From Anatilimnocola aggregata (GTDB lineage: Bacteria; Planctomycetota; Planctomycetia; Pirellulales; Pirellulaceae), in NCBI RefSeq assembly GCF_007747655.1, contig NZ_CP036274.1:8432001-8496000 (forward strand): a stretch of 64,000 nt of DNA. The letters are read 5' to 3'. The position numbers and the translations under genes are program-made. Within the stretch, counting starts at the first letter, position 1. Every line of letters begins with the position of its first letter. Below, piece after piece: positions 16,910 to 26,272 of this stretch. Below the pieces are notes generated by a model. That model was given only the letters and a program-made list of their open reading frames with translations. It had not been told where the DNA came from and did not search any database.

Positions 16910-19306
16910 TTATTTAGGCTTCTTTTCCGGTGGCGGAACCTTCACTTCCAGATCGAACTCTTTGGGCTTGGGCTCTTCCTGAAAAGTGCCGACTTGTCCC
17001 GTGGCGACAAAGCGGAAGCGAAAACGGCCGGGACGAAGGTCTTCCGGAACATTGACCTCGAACTCGGCAGAGTTATTCTCGGCAGCAATCACCAATTCCT
17101 CAGGTAATTGAATGCCCGAGAGTCGCTGGGGCTCGATCGTGACCGGGCCTTGGAACGTCGGTTGTCGCTGCACCGCCAGCCTGACGGTGAACTTGCTTCC
17201 TGGAGGTAACGTGGTTGGTGGTGGCGGATCGAGCGTGACTTCGAAGCCCGGCTTCACTGCGAGTTGAAAACTCCGATGCAGCCTGATCGTCCGGTCGCCA
17301 TGCTTGGTCGTAGCATTGAGATCGATTCGCTCGGTAAGTTCATTCGCCAGACTGCGCGAAACGAAGAGAGCGGGCACGGAGAGTTGTTCGGCTGTCGCTT
17401 GCGGAATGCGGGCGAAAACTTGCTTCCGCCCTTGGCGCTCTTCACCCACTTGTCCGCCGGTGACGGTAAAGGAGATGGGTGCGGCAAAGTTATCGCTCCG
17501 CGTCGTGATGATCGTCGTCGTCGCCTGCAGATACCGCGGCAGCGTGAGTTGCGGTTCGGCCAGTTCGACGGTGAAGGGAACCGGCGGCGTGATTTGCAGG
17601 GCAATACTGCGGGTGACGCTGGCCGGCAGATAGCGCTGGTTCTCGCGCAGGGCGTGCTTGATCAGGTCTGGGTTCACCAGTTGGTGATCGACGAGAGGCT
17701 TCACTTCCATGTAGGCCACAACTTCGTTGTCACCGGTCATGGGACTGCTGACCGTTGTCTTCGCGACCACGTGCAAGGTGTGCAGGCCCAGTGGAGCATC
17801 GCCGCGGGCGATCAGCCGGCAATCGGCGGTGTTCGCTCCTTCGGGAATCGTGCTGGGCTCCAGCGTGACCCCCGCAGGCGCACCAACGAGCGAGAGTTCG
17901 ACTGGTCCTGGGCAGTCGGTGCGAACCACGTTGAACGGCAGCCGTTGATAAGACTGCTGGGGAACAGTGATCGCCGAGATTTCCGACGTCAGTTGAAGTT
18001 TGGGTCGCTGGGGGGCAACTTCAATGCGGTAAGCGTGGGCTGGGCTGCCGCTGCCACTCAGGTCTCGCACTTGCAGCATAAAGAGCCCATCGTCGTTGGC
18101 ACTAAAATTGAAAGACGCTTCTTCGAGTGCTCCGCCGGGCAACGTCACGTCATCCATGCGTTGCACTTCGCGGCCGGTTCGATCGATCAGCAACAACTCC
18201 AGGTCAGCAGCCGACTGCAATGGCATGGTCTCAGCGCGAAAGGTCAACTTTTGCCCCTTCGTCAGATAGAGCGAGAAGCAGTCGACATCGCCGCGCTGAC
18301 TGAGCACTCCTTGGGCGCTCGCCGGCACTGCAGTGATGTGCGTGGGGGAATCTCGCGTATCGTTGGGCTCGCTTTCGATCGCGGCCGGGATGGTCGAACA
18401 TAGCAGCGGGAGCCAAGTGGCCGTTTGATCGGGCTTACTTTTCAGTGTGACGAAAGTCCCCGCCGCTGGCTGGTCGGCTGGAAGTTGAACTTCGAACTGG
18501 CTGCCGGGCAGTTCGGGCAGTTCGAGTTTGGTCAGTATGCCGGGAAGCAATGTTGATGGCAGCGAAACTCGCCCGGCCGGGAAATTGCCGATCCGCAGCC
18601 AATAGCGCCAGTGAGGCGAGCCAAGATAACGGCTGTCGCGCACTTCCAGCGTATAGCGGCCCGCGGTCGCGAACGTGTGAGAAAACTGACAGTCGTAAAA
18701 CAGGCCCGGGGAATTATCCCGCTGCAGCACGCGTTTGCCGTCAGCATTCACCAGCGTCAGCAGCGGATCGGCATCGGTGCCAAGACGACTGCCGAGGATA
18801 TCGAACGACAGCGTCTGTCCCGCGACAACTTCCAGCGGAATACGATCTACTTCAGCAGCGACGAGATCTCCTTCAATGGCCGCGGGGAATTTTTTAAGTG
18901 GACTATCGCCGAGGCGAGTCGGGGTTAGTTCGTCGATCACGAACAGGTGCAGATTACTCAGGCCATCTTCGGTCGCGAGCCTGAGTCCATACAAACCGAG
19001 TGGGCAATCGGGCGAAATGACAACTTCGACGACTGTCTTGTCAGACGAGCTTTCCAGCGGCTTGATTTGAAAGAACTTCGCGGGGAGCGACATCCACAAC
19101 TGCTGGGCCCGGTCCAATTCGCTGCCGACGAGGGTGAGCCGGTTCGTGCCGCCCCGAGTCAGGGCCGGCGGTTCCAAATGCTCGATGAACGGCTCAGCTT
19201 GGGAACTGCCAACTCTTAGAAACACAGTTCCCAGGAACCAGATCAGGCCAAGAAACAGGCTCGGGACGAGGCGAGTCGGCGACGGCTGCGGCTTGCGAGG
19301 CAGCAT
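16910..19306 (-). CDS. Exported protein with bacterial pre-peptidase C-terminal (PPC) domain
   Basis: 798 aa from the ATG at 19306; a GTG at 19315 would add three residues. A basic N-terminus and hydrophobic stretch LVPSLFLGLIWFLGTVFL form a signal peptide or anchor. Early residues (EPPALTRGGTNRLTLVGSEL) look like an IPT/TIG-type beta domain. A PPC domain is visible at about 310-430 (ESEPNDTRDSPTHIT, GDVDCFSLYLTKGQKLTFRAE, ADLELLLIDRTGREV). The rest is beta-rich without catalytic motifs, ending in Pro/Lys. Such proteins precede DUF1549/1553 genes in planctomycetes and are probably exported structural or binding proteins. It is divergent from the DUF1501 gene at 19510. Confidence 0.85.
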   Translation of the reverse strand: MLPRKPQPSPTRLVPSLFLGLIWFLGTVFLRVGSSQAEPFIEHLEPPALTRGGTNRLTLVGSELDRAQQLWMSLPAKFFQIKPLESSSDKTVVEVVISPDCPLGLYGLRLATEDGLSNLHLFVIDELTPTRLGDSPLKKFPAAIEGDLVAAEVDRIPLEVVAGQTLSFDILGSRLGTDADPLLTLVNADGKRVLQRDNSPGLFYDCQFSHTFATAGRYTLEVRDSRYLGSPHWRYWLRIGNFPAGRVSLPSTLLPGILTKLELPELPGSQFEVQLPADQPAAGTFVTLKSKPDQTATWLPLLCSTIPAAIESEPNDTRDSPTHITAVPASAQGVLSQRGDVDCFSLYLTKGQKLTFRAETMPLQSAADLELLLIDRTGREVQRMDDVTLPGGALEEASFNFSANDDGLFMLQVRDLSGSGSPAHAYRIEVAPQRPKLQLTSEISAITVPQQSYQRLPFNVVRTDCPGPVELSLVGAPAGVTLEPSTIPEGANTADCRLIARGDAPLGLHTLHVVAKTTVSSPMTGDNEVVAYMEVKPLVDHQLVNPDLIKHALRENQRYLPASVTRSIALQITPPVPFTVELAEPQLTLPRYLQATTTIITTRSDNFAAPISFTVTGGQVGEERQGRKQVFARIPQATAEQLSVPALFVSRSLANELTERIDLNATTKHGDRTIRLHRSFQLAVKPGFEVTLDPPPPTTLPPGSKFTVRLAVQRQPTFQGPVTIEPQRLSGIQLPEELVIAAENNSAEFEVNVPEDLRPGRFRFRFVATGQVGTFQEEPKPKEFDLEVKVPPPEKKPK

Positions 19307-19509
19307 CGATTGCACCAGGAGGGAAAGGTTGTGAGGCGGGACGAAGTTTCCGGCTTCCTTGCAGATAAATCTTGCGGGTTGCCGATAGTTTCGTTACCGT
19401 CAATATATCAAGCGGTGGTAATAGATGTCACGTTGAATCTTGCTACCGTTTGTATCCCGCCCCATTGCCCGCCCACCTGCCCAGTTTTCCGACCCCAAGG
19501 ACTCTCCTT

Positions 19510-20904
19510 ATGCTTCGCCTGATCGGCCCTGCTGCGTACGCCGGAGAACACCCTAGTCGGCGCGAAATGCTCCGCATCGGCGGCATGCTTGCGGGCGGCA
19601 TTGGCCTGCCGCAATTGCTAGGCGGCCAACCGTCGGCACGAGCCGCTGGCCAGCCCAAGTCGTTTGGTGCCGCCAAACGCTGCATCATGCTCTATCTGTC
19701 GGGTGGCCCGCCGCAGCACGACATGTTCGACCCAAAGCCCGATGCTCCCTCGGACATTCGAGGCGAGTTCAGCACGATCCAGTCGTCGAATGGCGGCTAT
19801 CGCATTGGCGAGCATCTTCCCCTCACTTCGAAGTGGATGCACGAAGTGGCGCTTGTTCGCTCGATGCATCACACTCACAGCGATCATGCCCGTGGTTCGT
19901 ATTGGATGTTCACGGGTTATCCGTTTTTAGGTGGCGTTCCCGAAGCAGACAACATGACCCGGCAAGACATGCCGCACCTGGGCTCGTGTATTGCCAAGAT
20001 TGCACCGAACAAGTCGCTCCTCCCGTTCGCCCTGGTTCCACATCGGATGGATGTCGCCGGCGGCCGGCGCGTTGGCCAATTCGCGGGCATGCTCGGCTCC
20101 AAGTACGATCCGCTGCTCCCCGGCGGCGATCCCAATGCCGACGATTACAAGCTGGAGCAAATTCCACTCGCGCCCAACTTGCCCGCCGAGGTCGCCCGTC
20201 GCCGGCTGAAGCTCGTCGATCAGCTTGATACTCAACTGGAATCTCTCCACAACAGCGCACAGGCTCATGCTTTGCGAGCCAATCAGGCTCGCGCGCTGGA
20301 TGTCGTGAGTTCGGACGCGGTACGCAAAGCTGTCGACCTCTCTTCTGCCGACGCTGCGGACCGCGAGCGTTACGGTCGCAATCTGTTTGGCCAGTCGGTG
20401 TTTCTCGGCCGCCGCCTGCTGCAGGCTGGCACTCGCCTGGTGCAATGCAACTGGCAACGGACGCAGGGTTCGAATGGCTTTGCCTGGGACACGCACTGGA
20501 ACAACTTCTCCGCGCTGAAAGAAGAGTTGATTCCACCGTTCGATCTTGCGTTCCATGCGCTGATGACCGACCTGAAGAAGACGGGCGAACTCGACGAAAC
20601 GCTGGTGATTGTCGCTGGCGAATTCGGCCGCTCGCCCAAGGTTACGCTGAAGAATGCCGGCCGCGAACATTGGCCTGACGTCTACACGGTGCTGTTCGCA
20701 GGCGCCGGCATCAAGCCCGGCATGGTCTACGGCAAGAGCGACAAGATTGGTGCCTACCCCGCTGAGTCTCCCACGACTCCCGCCGACTTCGTGGCCACCA
20801 TTTATCACCTGCTCGGCATCGACCCGCACCGCGAAGAACACGACCAGGTCGGCCGCCCCTTCGCGCTCTCCAAGGGAGACGCGATCACGGGGATTATGGT
20901 CTAA
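19510..20904 (+). CDS. DUF1501 family exported protein
   Basis: 464 aa from the ATG at 19510; the frame is open from 19372, but the added residues are not conserved. A Tat-like leader SRREMLRIGGMLAGGIGLPQLL is followed by CIMLYLSGGPPQHDMFDPKP, VRSMHHTHSDHARGSYWMFTG, and the C-terminal blocks VIVAGEFGRSPKV, GREHWPDVYTVLFAGAGI and FVATIYHLLGIDPHRE. DUF1501 resembles the phosphatase/sulfatase fold; the reaction is unknown. Its divergent partners encode the PPC and DUF1549/1553 proteins, a grouping repeated widely in planctomycetes. The 203-base gap between the two start codons must hold both promoters. Confidence 0.92.
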   Translation: MLRLIGPAAYAGEHPSRREMLRIGGMLAGGIGLPQLLGGQPSARAAGQPKSFGAAKRCIMLYLSGGPPQHDMFDPKPDAPSDIRGEFSTIQSSNGGYRIGEHLPLTSKWMHEVALVRSMHHTHSDHARGSYWMFTGYPFLGGVPEADNMTRQDMPHLGSCIAKIAPNKSLLPFALVPHRMDVAGGRRVGQFAGMLGSKYDPLLPGGDPNADDYKLEQIPLAPNLPAEVARRRLKLVDQLDTQLESLHNSAQAHALRANQARALDVVSSDAVRKAVDLSSADAADRERYGRNLFGQSVFLGRRLLQAGTRLVQCNWQRTQGSNGFAWDTHWNNFSALKEELIPPFDLAFHALMTDLKKTGELDETLVIVAGEFGRSPKVTLKNAGREHWPDVYTVLFAGAGIKPGMVYGKSDKIGAYPAESPTTPADFVATIYHLLGIDPHREEHDQVGRPFALSKGDAITGIMV

Positions 20905-20917
20905 TTTGCCCATCCAG

Positions 20918-20940
20918 GTAGCCCGACGCGTCAGCGAGGG
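20918..20940. repeat. Possible planctomycete dispersed repeat fragment
   Basis: The stretch GTAGCCCGACGCGTCAGCG, continuing AGGG, resembles a short interspersed sequence I recall from Pirellulaceae intergenic regions. Only one copy is in this window, so the call rests on memory. Confidence 0.25.
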
Positions 20941-21018
20941 TGATGTGCAATTTTGGACTTCGTCGAGCAATTTCTCAGCTGACACCGCGGGCCCTTCTCT
21001 CGATTAGAGGAAGAGTTC

Positions 21019-23253
21019 ATGACGTCTTCGTATTTCGCTCGGCTCGTTCTTAGTGCCTTGTTTGCGGTGGTCTCAGCACCGTTTCTCTCAGCCGCCGAAC
21101 CCGGTTGGAAGCTCCACGCGATCGACGCGAAGGCCGAGTATCCGGCGTGTGCGGCCTTCGATGTGAATGGGGACGGGAAGATCGATCTGATTAACGGTGG
21201 ATACTGGTTCGAAGCACCGACGTGGAAGAAGCACTTCTTGCGCGAGGTGGAAGTCATCCGCGGCCGTTTTGATGACTACTCGAACTTACCGCTTGATGTG
21301 AACGGCGATGGCTGGACCGACATAATCAGCGTGAACTACCGCAGCAAGAGCCTGTTCTGGGTCGAACATCCGGGCGAAGTGATTAAGACGAAGCCCGCAA
21401 CATCCTGGACCAAGCGGCAGATCGATACTCCGGGGCCGATGGAAACCGGCAGGCTGGCTGATCTCGATGGGGACGGCGATCCGGACATTGTCCCCAACTG
21501 CATCGGCTTCGCTTGCTGGTATGAATTCGACGGCGGCAAGTTCCTGAAGCATGACTTGCCCATTGAATTGGCCGGTCATGGTATCGGCGTCGGAGATATC
21601 AACGGCGACAAGCGGCTCGATCTGGTCGGCCCCAATGGCTGGCTAGAAGCGCCCGCTGATCGCGTGAAAGATCGCTGGCTCTGGCATCCGGAGTTCACAC
21701 TCACGCGCGATGCGAGCATTCCCGTCTTGGTTCACGACGTTGACGCCGATGGCGACGCTGACCTGATTTGGGCCCGCGGTCATCGCTTTGGTTTGTATTG
21801 GCACGAACAGCAGCTGATCGATGGCAAACGCGAATGGCAGAAGCATGCGATCGATACCGAGCATTCGCAGTTCCACAGTTTGCTGCTGGCCGACCTGGAT
21901 GGTGACAAGCAAACCGAACTGATCGCCGGCAAACGCTACTTGGGGCACGAAGGGAAAGACCCCGGAGAATACGATGCGCGGGGGATTTACTCTTATCGGT
22001 TTCTGCCGAAGACACGTTCGTGGCAGCGAACAGTTATTCATGACGGAGATGACGTCGCCTTTGGACTCGATCCCAAGATTGTCGACATCGATGGCGATGG
22101 TGATTTGGATATCGTGACCGGTGATCGGAGTGGTTTTTATCTGTTGGAGAATTTGCCCGGCGAAGAAGCCTTGTTCAGTGTCGAGTTGTCCTCGCCCGAG
22201 TTCAATCATCAACAGCCACTTCAATGGAAAGACACGACGGGCCAATCTCAAGTTATCAAGACTCCGCAGGAATGGGCATCGCGGAAAGCTGAGATTCAAA
22301 CCGGCATGGAAAAGGCGATGGGCCCCTTACCGACACCTGATCGCCGTATTCCCCTCGACGTAAAAATCATCAGTATGGAGGTGACGCCCGATTACACTCG
22401 CGTGAAACTGACTTACGCGTCTGAACCGGGCGACCGCACGCCGGCGTATCTGTTGGTGCCCAAAAGTGTAAAACTGAACGCCAATTCCCTTCACGGCAGC
22501 TTGGTCGATGGCCAAGGAAAGCCTCTGCCAGCGATGCTCTGCCTGCATCCCACCAACAAAGATGGCAAGCTGCAGACGGTTGGTTTCGTCGGGTTACCGA
22601 CACGTCATTACGGTCATCAACTGGCCCAGCATGGCTTTGTCTGCGTGGTACCGGACTATCCCAGCTTTGGGGATTACGTGGATTACGATTTTCACCAGAA
22701 GCAGCCAGGGAGCGACAAGCCGCTCTATGTCAGCGGCACAATGAAGGCGATCTGGACGAACATCCGCGCGGTCGACTTGCTGGAGTCACTCGGCTATGTA
22801 GACGGCGAGCGAATCGGCGCAATCGGTCATTCATTGGGCGGGCATAACGCACTGTACACGGCGGTCTTCGAACCACGACTCAGAGCCGTCGTGACCAGTT
22901 GTGGATTTACGGGCTTTCACGACTACTACGGTGGCAAACTCGCGGGCTGGACGAGCGATCGCTACATGCCGCGAATTCGCGACGCATACGAAAACAATCC
23001 CGACAAAATGCCCTTCGACTTTCACGAGGTGCTAGCCGCGATCGCACCGCGGTCGGTCTTCGTCGCCGCCCCGCTGCACGATGCCAACTTCGACAATGCC
23101 GGGGTCCGCAAAGTGATGACGTCAGCTGGCCGTGTGTACGAATTGCTCGGCGCTAATTCCAAGCTGCAAGCCATCTATCCCGACTGCGCTCACGACTTTC
23201 CAGATGATGTGCGCAAGCAGGTGTACGACTGGCTCACCAAGGAACTGAAATAG
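21019..23253 (+). CDS. FG-GAP repeat protein fused to alpha/beta hydrolase
   Basis: 744 aa. Signal peptide to about residue 25 (LVLSALFAVVSAPFLSAAEP). Residues 30-380 hold FG-GAP/VCBS-type repeats with calcium-binding loops DVNGDGKID, DVNGDGWTD, DLDGDGDPD, DVDADGDAD, DLDGDKQTE and DIDGDGDLD, predicting a beta-propeller. Residues 400-744 are a dienelactone-hydrolase/acetyl-xylan-esterase type domain: nucleophile in GHSLGG (near residue 605), Asp in APLHDANFD and His in CAHDF. A secreted esterase with a propeller that may bind substrate is likely (inference). GAGGAAGAG before the ATG is a good ribosome binding site. It is convergent with the nitroreductase gene and 114 bp after the DUF1501 gene. 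Confidence 0.87.
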   Translation: MTSSYFARLVLSALFAVVSAPFLSAAEPGWKLHAIDAKAEYPACAAFDVNGDGKIDLINGGYWFEAPTWKKHFLREVEVIRGRFDDYSNLPLDVNGDGWTDIISVNYRSKSLFWVEHPGEVIKTKPATSWTKRQIDTPGPMETGRLADLDGDGDPDIVPNCIGFACWYEFDGGKFLKHDLPIELAGHGIGVGDINGDKRLDLVGPNGWLEAPADRVKDRWLWHPEFTLTRDASIPVLVHDVDADGDADLIWARGHRFGLYWHEQQLIDGKREWQKHAIDTEHSQFHSLLLADLDGDKQTELIAGKRYLGHEGKDPGEYDARGIYSYRFLPKTRSWQRTVIHDGDDVAFGLDPKIVDIDGDGDLDIVTGDRSGFYLLENLPGEEALFSVELSSPEFNHQQPLQWKDTTGQSQVIKTPQEWASRKAEIQTGMEKAMGPLPTPDRRIPLDVKIISMEVTPDYTRVKLTYASEPGDRTPAYLLVPKSVKLNANSLHGSLVDGQGKPLPAMLCLHPTNKDGKLQTVGFVGLPTRHYGHQLAQHGFVCVVPDYPSFGDYVDYDFHQKQPGSDKPLYVSGTMKAIWTNIRAVDLLESLGYVDGERIGAIGHSLGGHNALYTAVFEPRLRAVVTSCGFTGFHDYYGGKLAGWTSDRYMPRIRDAYENNPDKMPFDFHEVLAAIAPRSVFVAAPLHDANFDNAGVRKVMTSAGRVYELLGANSKLQAIYPDCAHDFPDDVRKQVYDWLTKELK

Positions 23254-23263
23254 ACAGAGCGCT

Positions 23264-23914
23264 CTACAATTCCACAATCACGTCGGTCGCGGCAAAACGC
23301 ACCTTGGGCGTGGCGGCATACTTGTCTTCGGCATGTCGATACCCGGCCACACAGGCCACTACGGTCTTGTAGCCGTGCTCGGCAATCCCGAGCAACTCGT
23401 CGTACCTGGCCGGCTGAATCCCTTCCATGGGGCACGCATCAATTCCCATTACTGCGGCGGTCGTCATGAAACTGCCAAGAGCAATGTAAGCCTGATTCGA
23501 TGCCCAGTGATTGATATCGAAGCCCGCGGGAGGCGGCACCAGTGCGCCGATCATCGTTTTGCGAAAGCCCGCCAATTTCTCGACCGGCACGCCGCGAACT
23601 TCACTGATCCGCGCGAGATAGCGATCTATATCGCCAGCGTGCAGATCCTTCCGCGCGGTAAACACCACCACGTGCGAGCCGTCGACAATCTGCGACTGAT
23701 TCCACGAAAGCGGCAGCAACTGGGCTTTAAGTTCAGGATTCGTCACCACCCAGAATTTCCAGGGCTGCAGGCCAAACGAAGAAGGTGTCAGCACCAGCGA
23801 CTCGGCAAGGACTTGCCAATCTTCGGCACTGATCTTGCGATTTGGATCGAACTTCTTCGTCGCATAGCGCCACTTCAATTGTTCGAGCACCACTTCGCGA
23901 GAAACAGGCTGCAT
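23264..23914 (-). CDS. Nitroreductase family protein (NfsB-like)
   Basis: 216 aa, the usual length for this FMN-dependent NAD(P)H oxidoreductase family. Motifs: RYATKKFDP near the N-terminus (FMN phosphate contact), TPSSFGLQPWKFWVV, and the helix NQAYIALGSFMTTAAVMGIDACPMEG, all typical of the NfsB/dihydropteridine-reductase-like branch. It is cytoplasmic and probably reduces quinones or nitro compounds; the physiological substrate is unknown. AGGGTG precedes the ATG at 23914. It is a single-gene unit. Confidence 0.92.
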   Translation of the reverse strand: MQPVSREVVLEQLKWRYATKKFDPNRKISAEDWQVLAESLVLTPSSFGLQPWKFWVVTNPELKAQLLPLSWNQSQIVDGSHVVVFTARKDLHAGDIDRYLARISEVRGVPVEKLAGFRKTMIGALVPPPAGFDINHWASNQAYIALGSFMTTAAVMGIDACPMEGIQPARYDELLGIAEHGYKTVVACVAGYRHAEDKYAATPKVRFAATDVIVEL

Positions 23915-24011
23915 ACTTCACCCTGACAGTCACTGGCTTCACAGAAATTACACCAACATTGCCGTTGATTGTAACGAAGCGGACCCGTGAAAGGGGCTAA
24001 GAAGGCCGGTC

Positions 24012-24710
24012 TTAATTTAAGCTGAACGGCGGCAAGAAGGGTGGGCCCACCAGGGGCGAAGCAAGTTGAATCGCCTTCAACTTCTCAATCAGCACCCTTG
24101 CGCGACGGTCGACATTCCAATCCGCAAGCAACTGTTGCTTGACCGCCAGCGAGAGGCTGAGTCCGAAGGCAAAGACATCGGTCATCAGCCCTAAAGAACC
24201 GGGACTAGCCAGCAGTTCATCGAATTGTTCGTTGAGCACATCCCGGTTCGGCAATAAATCGCGCGTCAAGTCGATCAGCGCTTGCTGCATTTGGTGCCTG
24301 CGGGCAGAACCAGACGACGGATAAAAGTCGTCGAGCAAATCGACCTCGGCTTGCCGGAAAGCGCGCGTCGCAGGCAGTTCGCGGCGAATGGCCGCCCGGC
24401 GCATACCTTGCAACAGCAGATTAATCCGACCGTCGGGCAAGCGATGATGCGAGATAATGCGTCCGAGGCAAGCTACTGGCGCGACGGGAGGCCGACCATC
24501 GTAGGATCGTTCCCAGCCTGGCTGCAGCCAGACGGGAGCCAGCAGTTGATCCCCGGCGAGCGACTCTTCGACCATCTCGACATAGCGAGGTTCGAAGATA
24601 TGCAGCGACTGCACGGTATGCGGAAACAGAACGAGATTGGGGAGCGGGAATAAACGCACGCGACCAGAAAAGCTCTGGAGAAACGGCGTGCTAGAATCGA
24701 TCTCCGCCAT
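24012..24710 (-). CDS. Lon N-terminal (substrate-binding) domain protein
   Basis: 232 aa. FPLPNLVLFPHTVQSLHIFEPRYVEMVEESL is the start of the Lon N-terminal domain (shown in part), with CLGRIISHHRLPDGRINLLLQG in the middle. There is no AAA+ or protease part, so this is a stand-alone LON-domain protein, common in bacteria and of uncertain role, perhaps substrate recognition. Helices at the C-terminus resemble the rest of the Lon N-domain. It is cytoplasmic and 194 bp upstream of the maf stop, read in the same direction. Confidence 0.88.
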   Translation of the reverse strand: MAEIDSSTPFLQSFSGRVRLFPLPNLVLFPHTVQSLHIFEPRYVEMVEESLAGDQLLAPVWLQPGWERSYDGRPPVAPVACLGRIISHHRLPDGRINLLLQGMRRAAIRRELPATRAFRQAEVDLLDDFYPSSGSARRHQMQQALIDLTRDLLPNRDVLNEQFDELLASPGSLGLMTDVFAFGLSLSLAVKQQLLADWNVDRRARVLIEKLKAIQLASPLVGPPFLPPFSLN

Positions 24711-24904
24711 GATTGGCTTACCCGCTGTGGCAATCCGCTGCCATCTGAATATTTCTGACGGCGACTACACTCCATCCCGTTGCAGCAAATCTTCACTACA
24801 ACTTCATCAAGACGTGGGGCATTCTAGTGGGGCGGTAAACAATCTGCCATACATCGAATCATAAATTTTCGTGTTTTTCCCGCACCGAGAGATTATCAGT
24901 CTTC

Positions 24905-25483
24905 TCAAAACGAAGTCTCTGGAATATCAGCCAGCATTTTCGCCAGTAATGCGAGGGGGAGACCCACCACATTCGATTCACTTCCCTCGACGATGTGCAC
25001 CCAGTCGAGCCCGTCCTGATAGCCGAAGGCCCCAGCTTTTCCTTCCCAGGCGTCGGTCGCCAAATAAGCCTCTAAGTCGGCGGCGGAAATGGGATCCATC
25101 ACCAGTCGAGTAACATCGACCTGCACGTGGTGCTCGGTTCCCGGGCGAGGCCAGACGCAAAGGCCGCTGTACACGCGGTGCTCGCGGCCGGACATCAATT
25201 GCAGCATTTCTCGGGCATGATCGCGATTTTTTGGCTTGCCGAGAATATGTCCGCAACACTCGGCGACTGTGTCGCAGGCTACAATCAAACCTTGCTGCGT
25301 GCGGATGGCGACGTCCAGGCCCTTCTGATAGGCCAGGCGGGCGACCATTTCCGGCGGCGTTTCACGACTGCAAATGCCGCACTCGGCGGAGTCGTGCGGG
25401 GCGATAACCTCAAACGCGTAACCGGCTTGCGTCAGCAGGTCACGGCGCCGTGGCGAGGTACTGGCGAGGATGAGCTTAGGCAT
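24905..25483 (-). CDS. maf: Maf-family nucleotide pyrophosphatase
   Basis: 192 aa, the normal length. Family motifs are ILASTSPRRRDLL at the N-terminus, ACDTVAECCGHILGKPKNRDHA in the middle and WEGKAGAFGYQD near the C-terminus. Maf proteins hydrolyse non-canonical or canonical nucleoside triphosphates to monophosphates and are linked to house-cleaning or division arrest; which branch this belongs to is not clear. It shares the 91-base divergent promoter region with the pseudouridine synthase at 25575. Confidence 0.92.
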   Translation of the reverse strand: MPKLILASTSPRRRDLLTQAGYAFEVIAPHDSAECGICSRETPPEMVARLAYQKGLDVAIRTQQGLIVACDTVAECCGHILGKPKNRDHAREMLQLMSGREHRVYSGLCVWPRPGTEHHVQVDVTRLVMDPISAADLEAYLATDAWEGKAGAFGYQDGLDWVHIVEGSESNVVGLPLALLAKMLADIPETSF

Positions 25484-25574
25484 AGCAAGTTGGATTATAT
25501 GAGGATTTGTATCATCACGGCCGAGACTTAATTTCCAGCGTGTTTCAATTTCTTTACTGTTTCAATTCTTAAAC

Positions 25575-26267
25575 ATGCCATCGGGACCTGCACTACCAAA
25601 ACTCGTCGTCCTGTACGAAGACAACCATCTACTGGTAGTCAACAAACGGGCTGGCATCGCGACGATGGGAGTCACCGAAGACGAACCCAGCGTCGCGCGG
25701 CAGGCCAAGGCCTACCTCAAGCAGAAGTATAACAAGCCGGGAAATGTCTATCTGGGCGTGGTCAGCCGGATCGATGCTACCGTTAGCGGGGTGCTCGTCT
25801 TCGCCCGCACCAGCAAGGCCGCAGCGCGGTTGTCGGAGCAATTCCGCGAACGCGAAACGAGCAAGCTCTATTGGGCAATTGTCGAGCGAACTCCACGGGG
25901 CAAGTCCGGTCAGCTAATTCACTGGGTCGCCAAGGACGAGCGCCAGCAGAAAATGGTCATCGCCGCCCCCCAGTCCCCCGGAGCGCAGGAAGCCAAAATG
26001 AACTTTCGCATGCTGGCAAAGCTACCTGCGGGAGAGCTACTGGAAATTGAGTTGCTCACCGGTCGCAAGCATCAGATTCGTTTGCAGCTGTCCGCGGTTG
26101 GTGCCCCCATTCTCGGCGATCGAAAATACGGCAGTGGTCAGCCCTTCGCCGATGGCATCGCCCTGCATGCTCGGGAACTGACGATCGCCCATCCTGTCAC
26201 TAAGCAACCGCTGAAGTTCGTGGCTCCCCTTCCCGCAGCCTGGCAGCCATACGGCGTGACCGAATAA
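25575..26267 (+). CDS. RluA-family pseudouridine synthase
   Basis: 230 aa, with no S4 domain. VLYEDNHLLVVNKRAG is the typical beginning of the catalytic domain. The catalytic loop, usually HRLDxxTSG, reads SRIDATVSG; the Arg and the catalytic Asp are kept while His and Leu are changed. LLTGRKHQIRLQL and PILGDRKYG are the conserved later motifs. It should isomerise uridine in rRNA or tRNA; the short form without S4 does not reveal the target site. It is divergent from maf and convergent with the amidohydrolase gene five bases away. Confidence 0.93.
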   Translation: MPSGPALPKLVVLYEDNHLLVVNKRAGIATMGVTEDEPSVARQAKAYLKQKYNKPGNVYLGVVSRIDATVSGVLVFARTSKAAARLSEQFRERETSKLYWAIVERTPRGKSGQLIHWVAKDERQQKMVIAAPQSPGAQEAKMNFRMLAKLPAGELLEIELLTGRKHQIRLQLSAVGAPILGDRKYGSGQPFADGIALHARELTIAHPVTKQPLKFVAPLPAAWQPYGVTE

Positions 26268-26272
26268 TTGAC

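Noticed and set aside
19927-20985. 352-aa minus-strand frame opposite the second DUF1501 gene
   Set aside because: Shadow frame; the DUF1501 motifs are on the plus strand.
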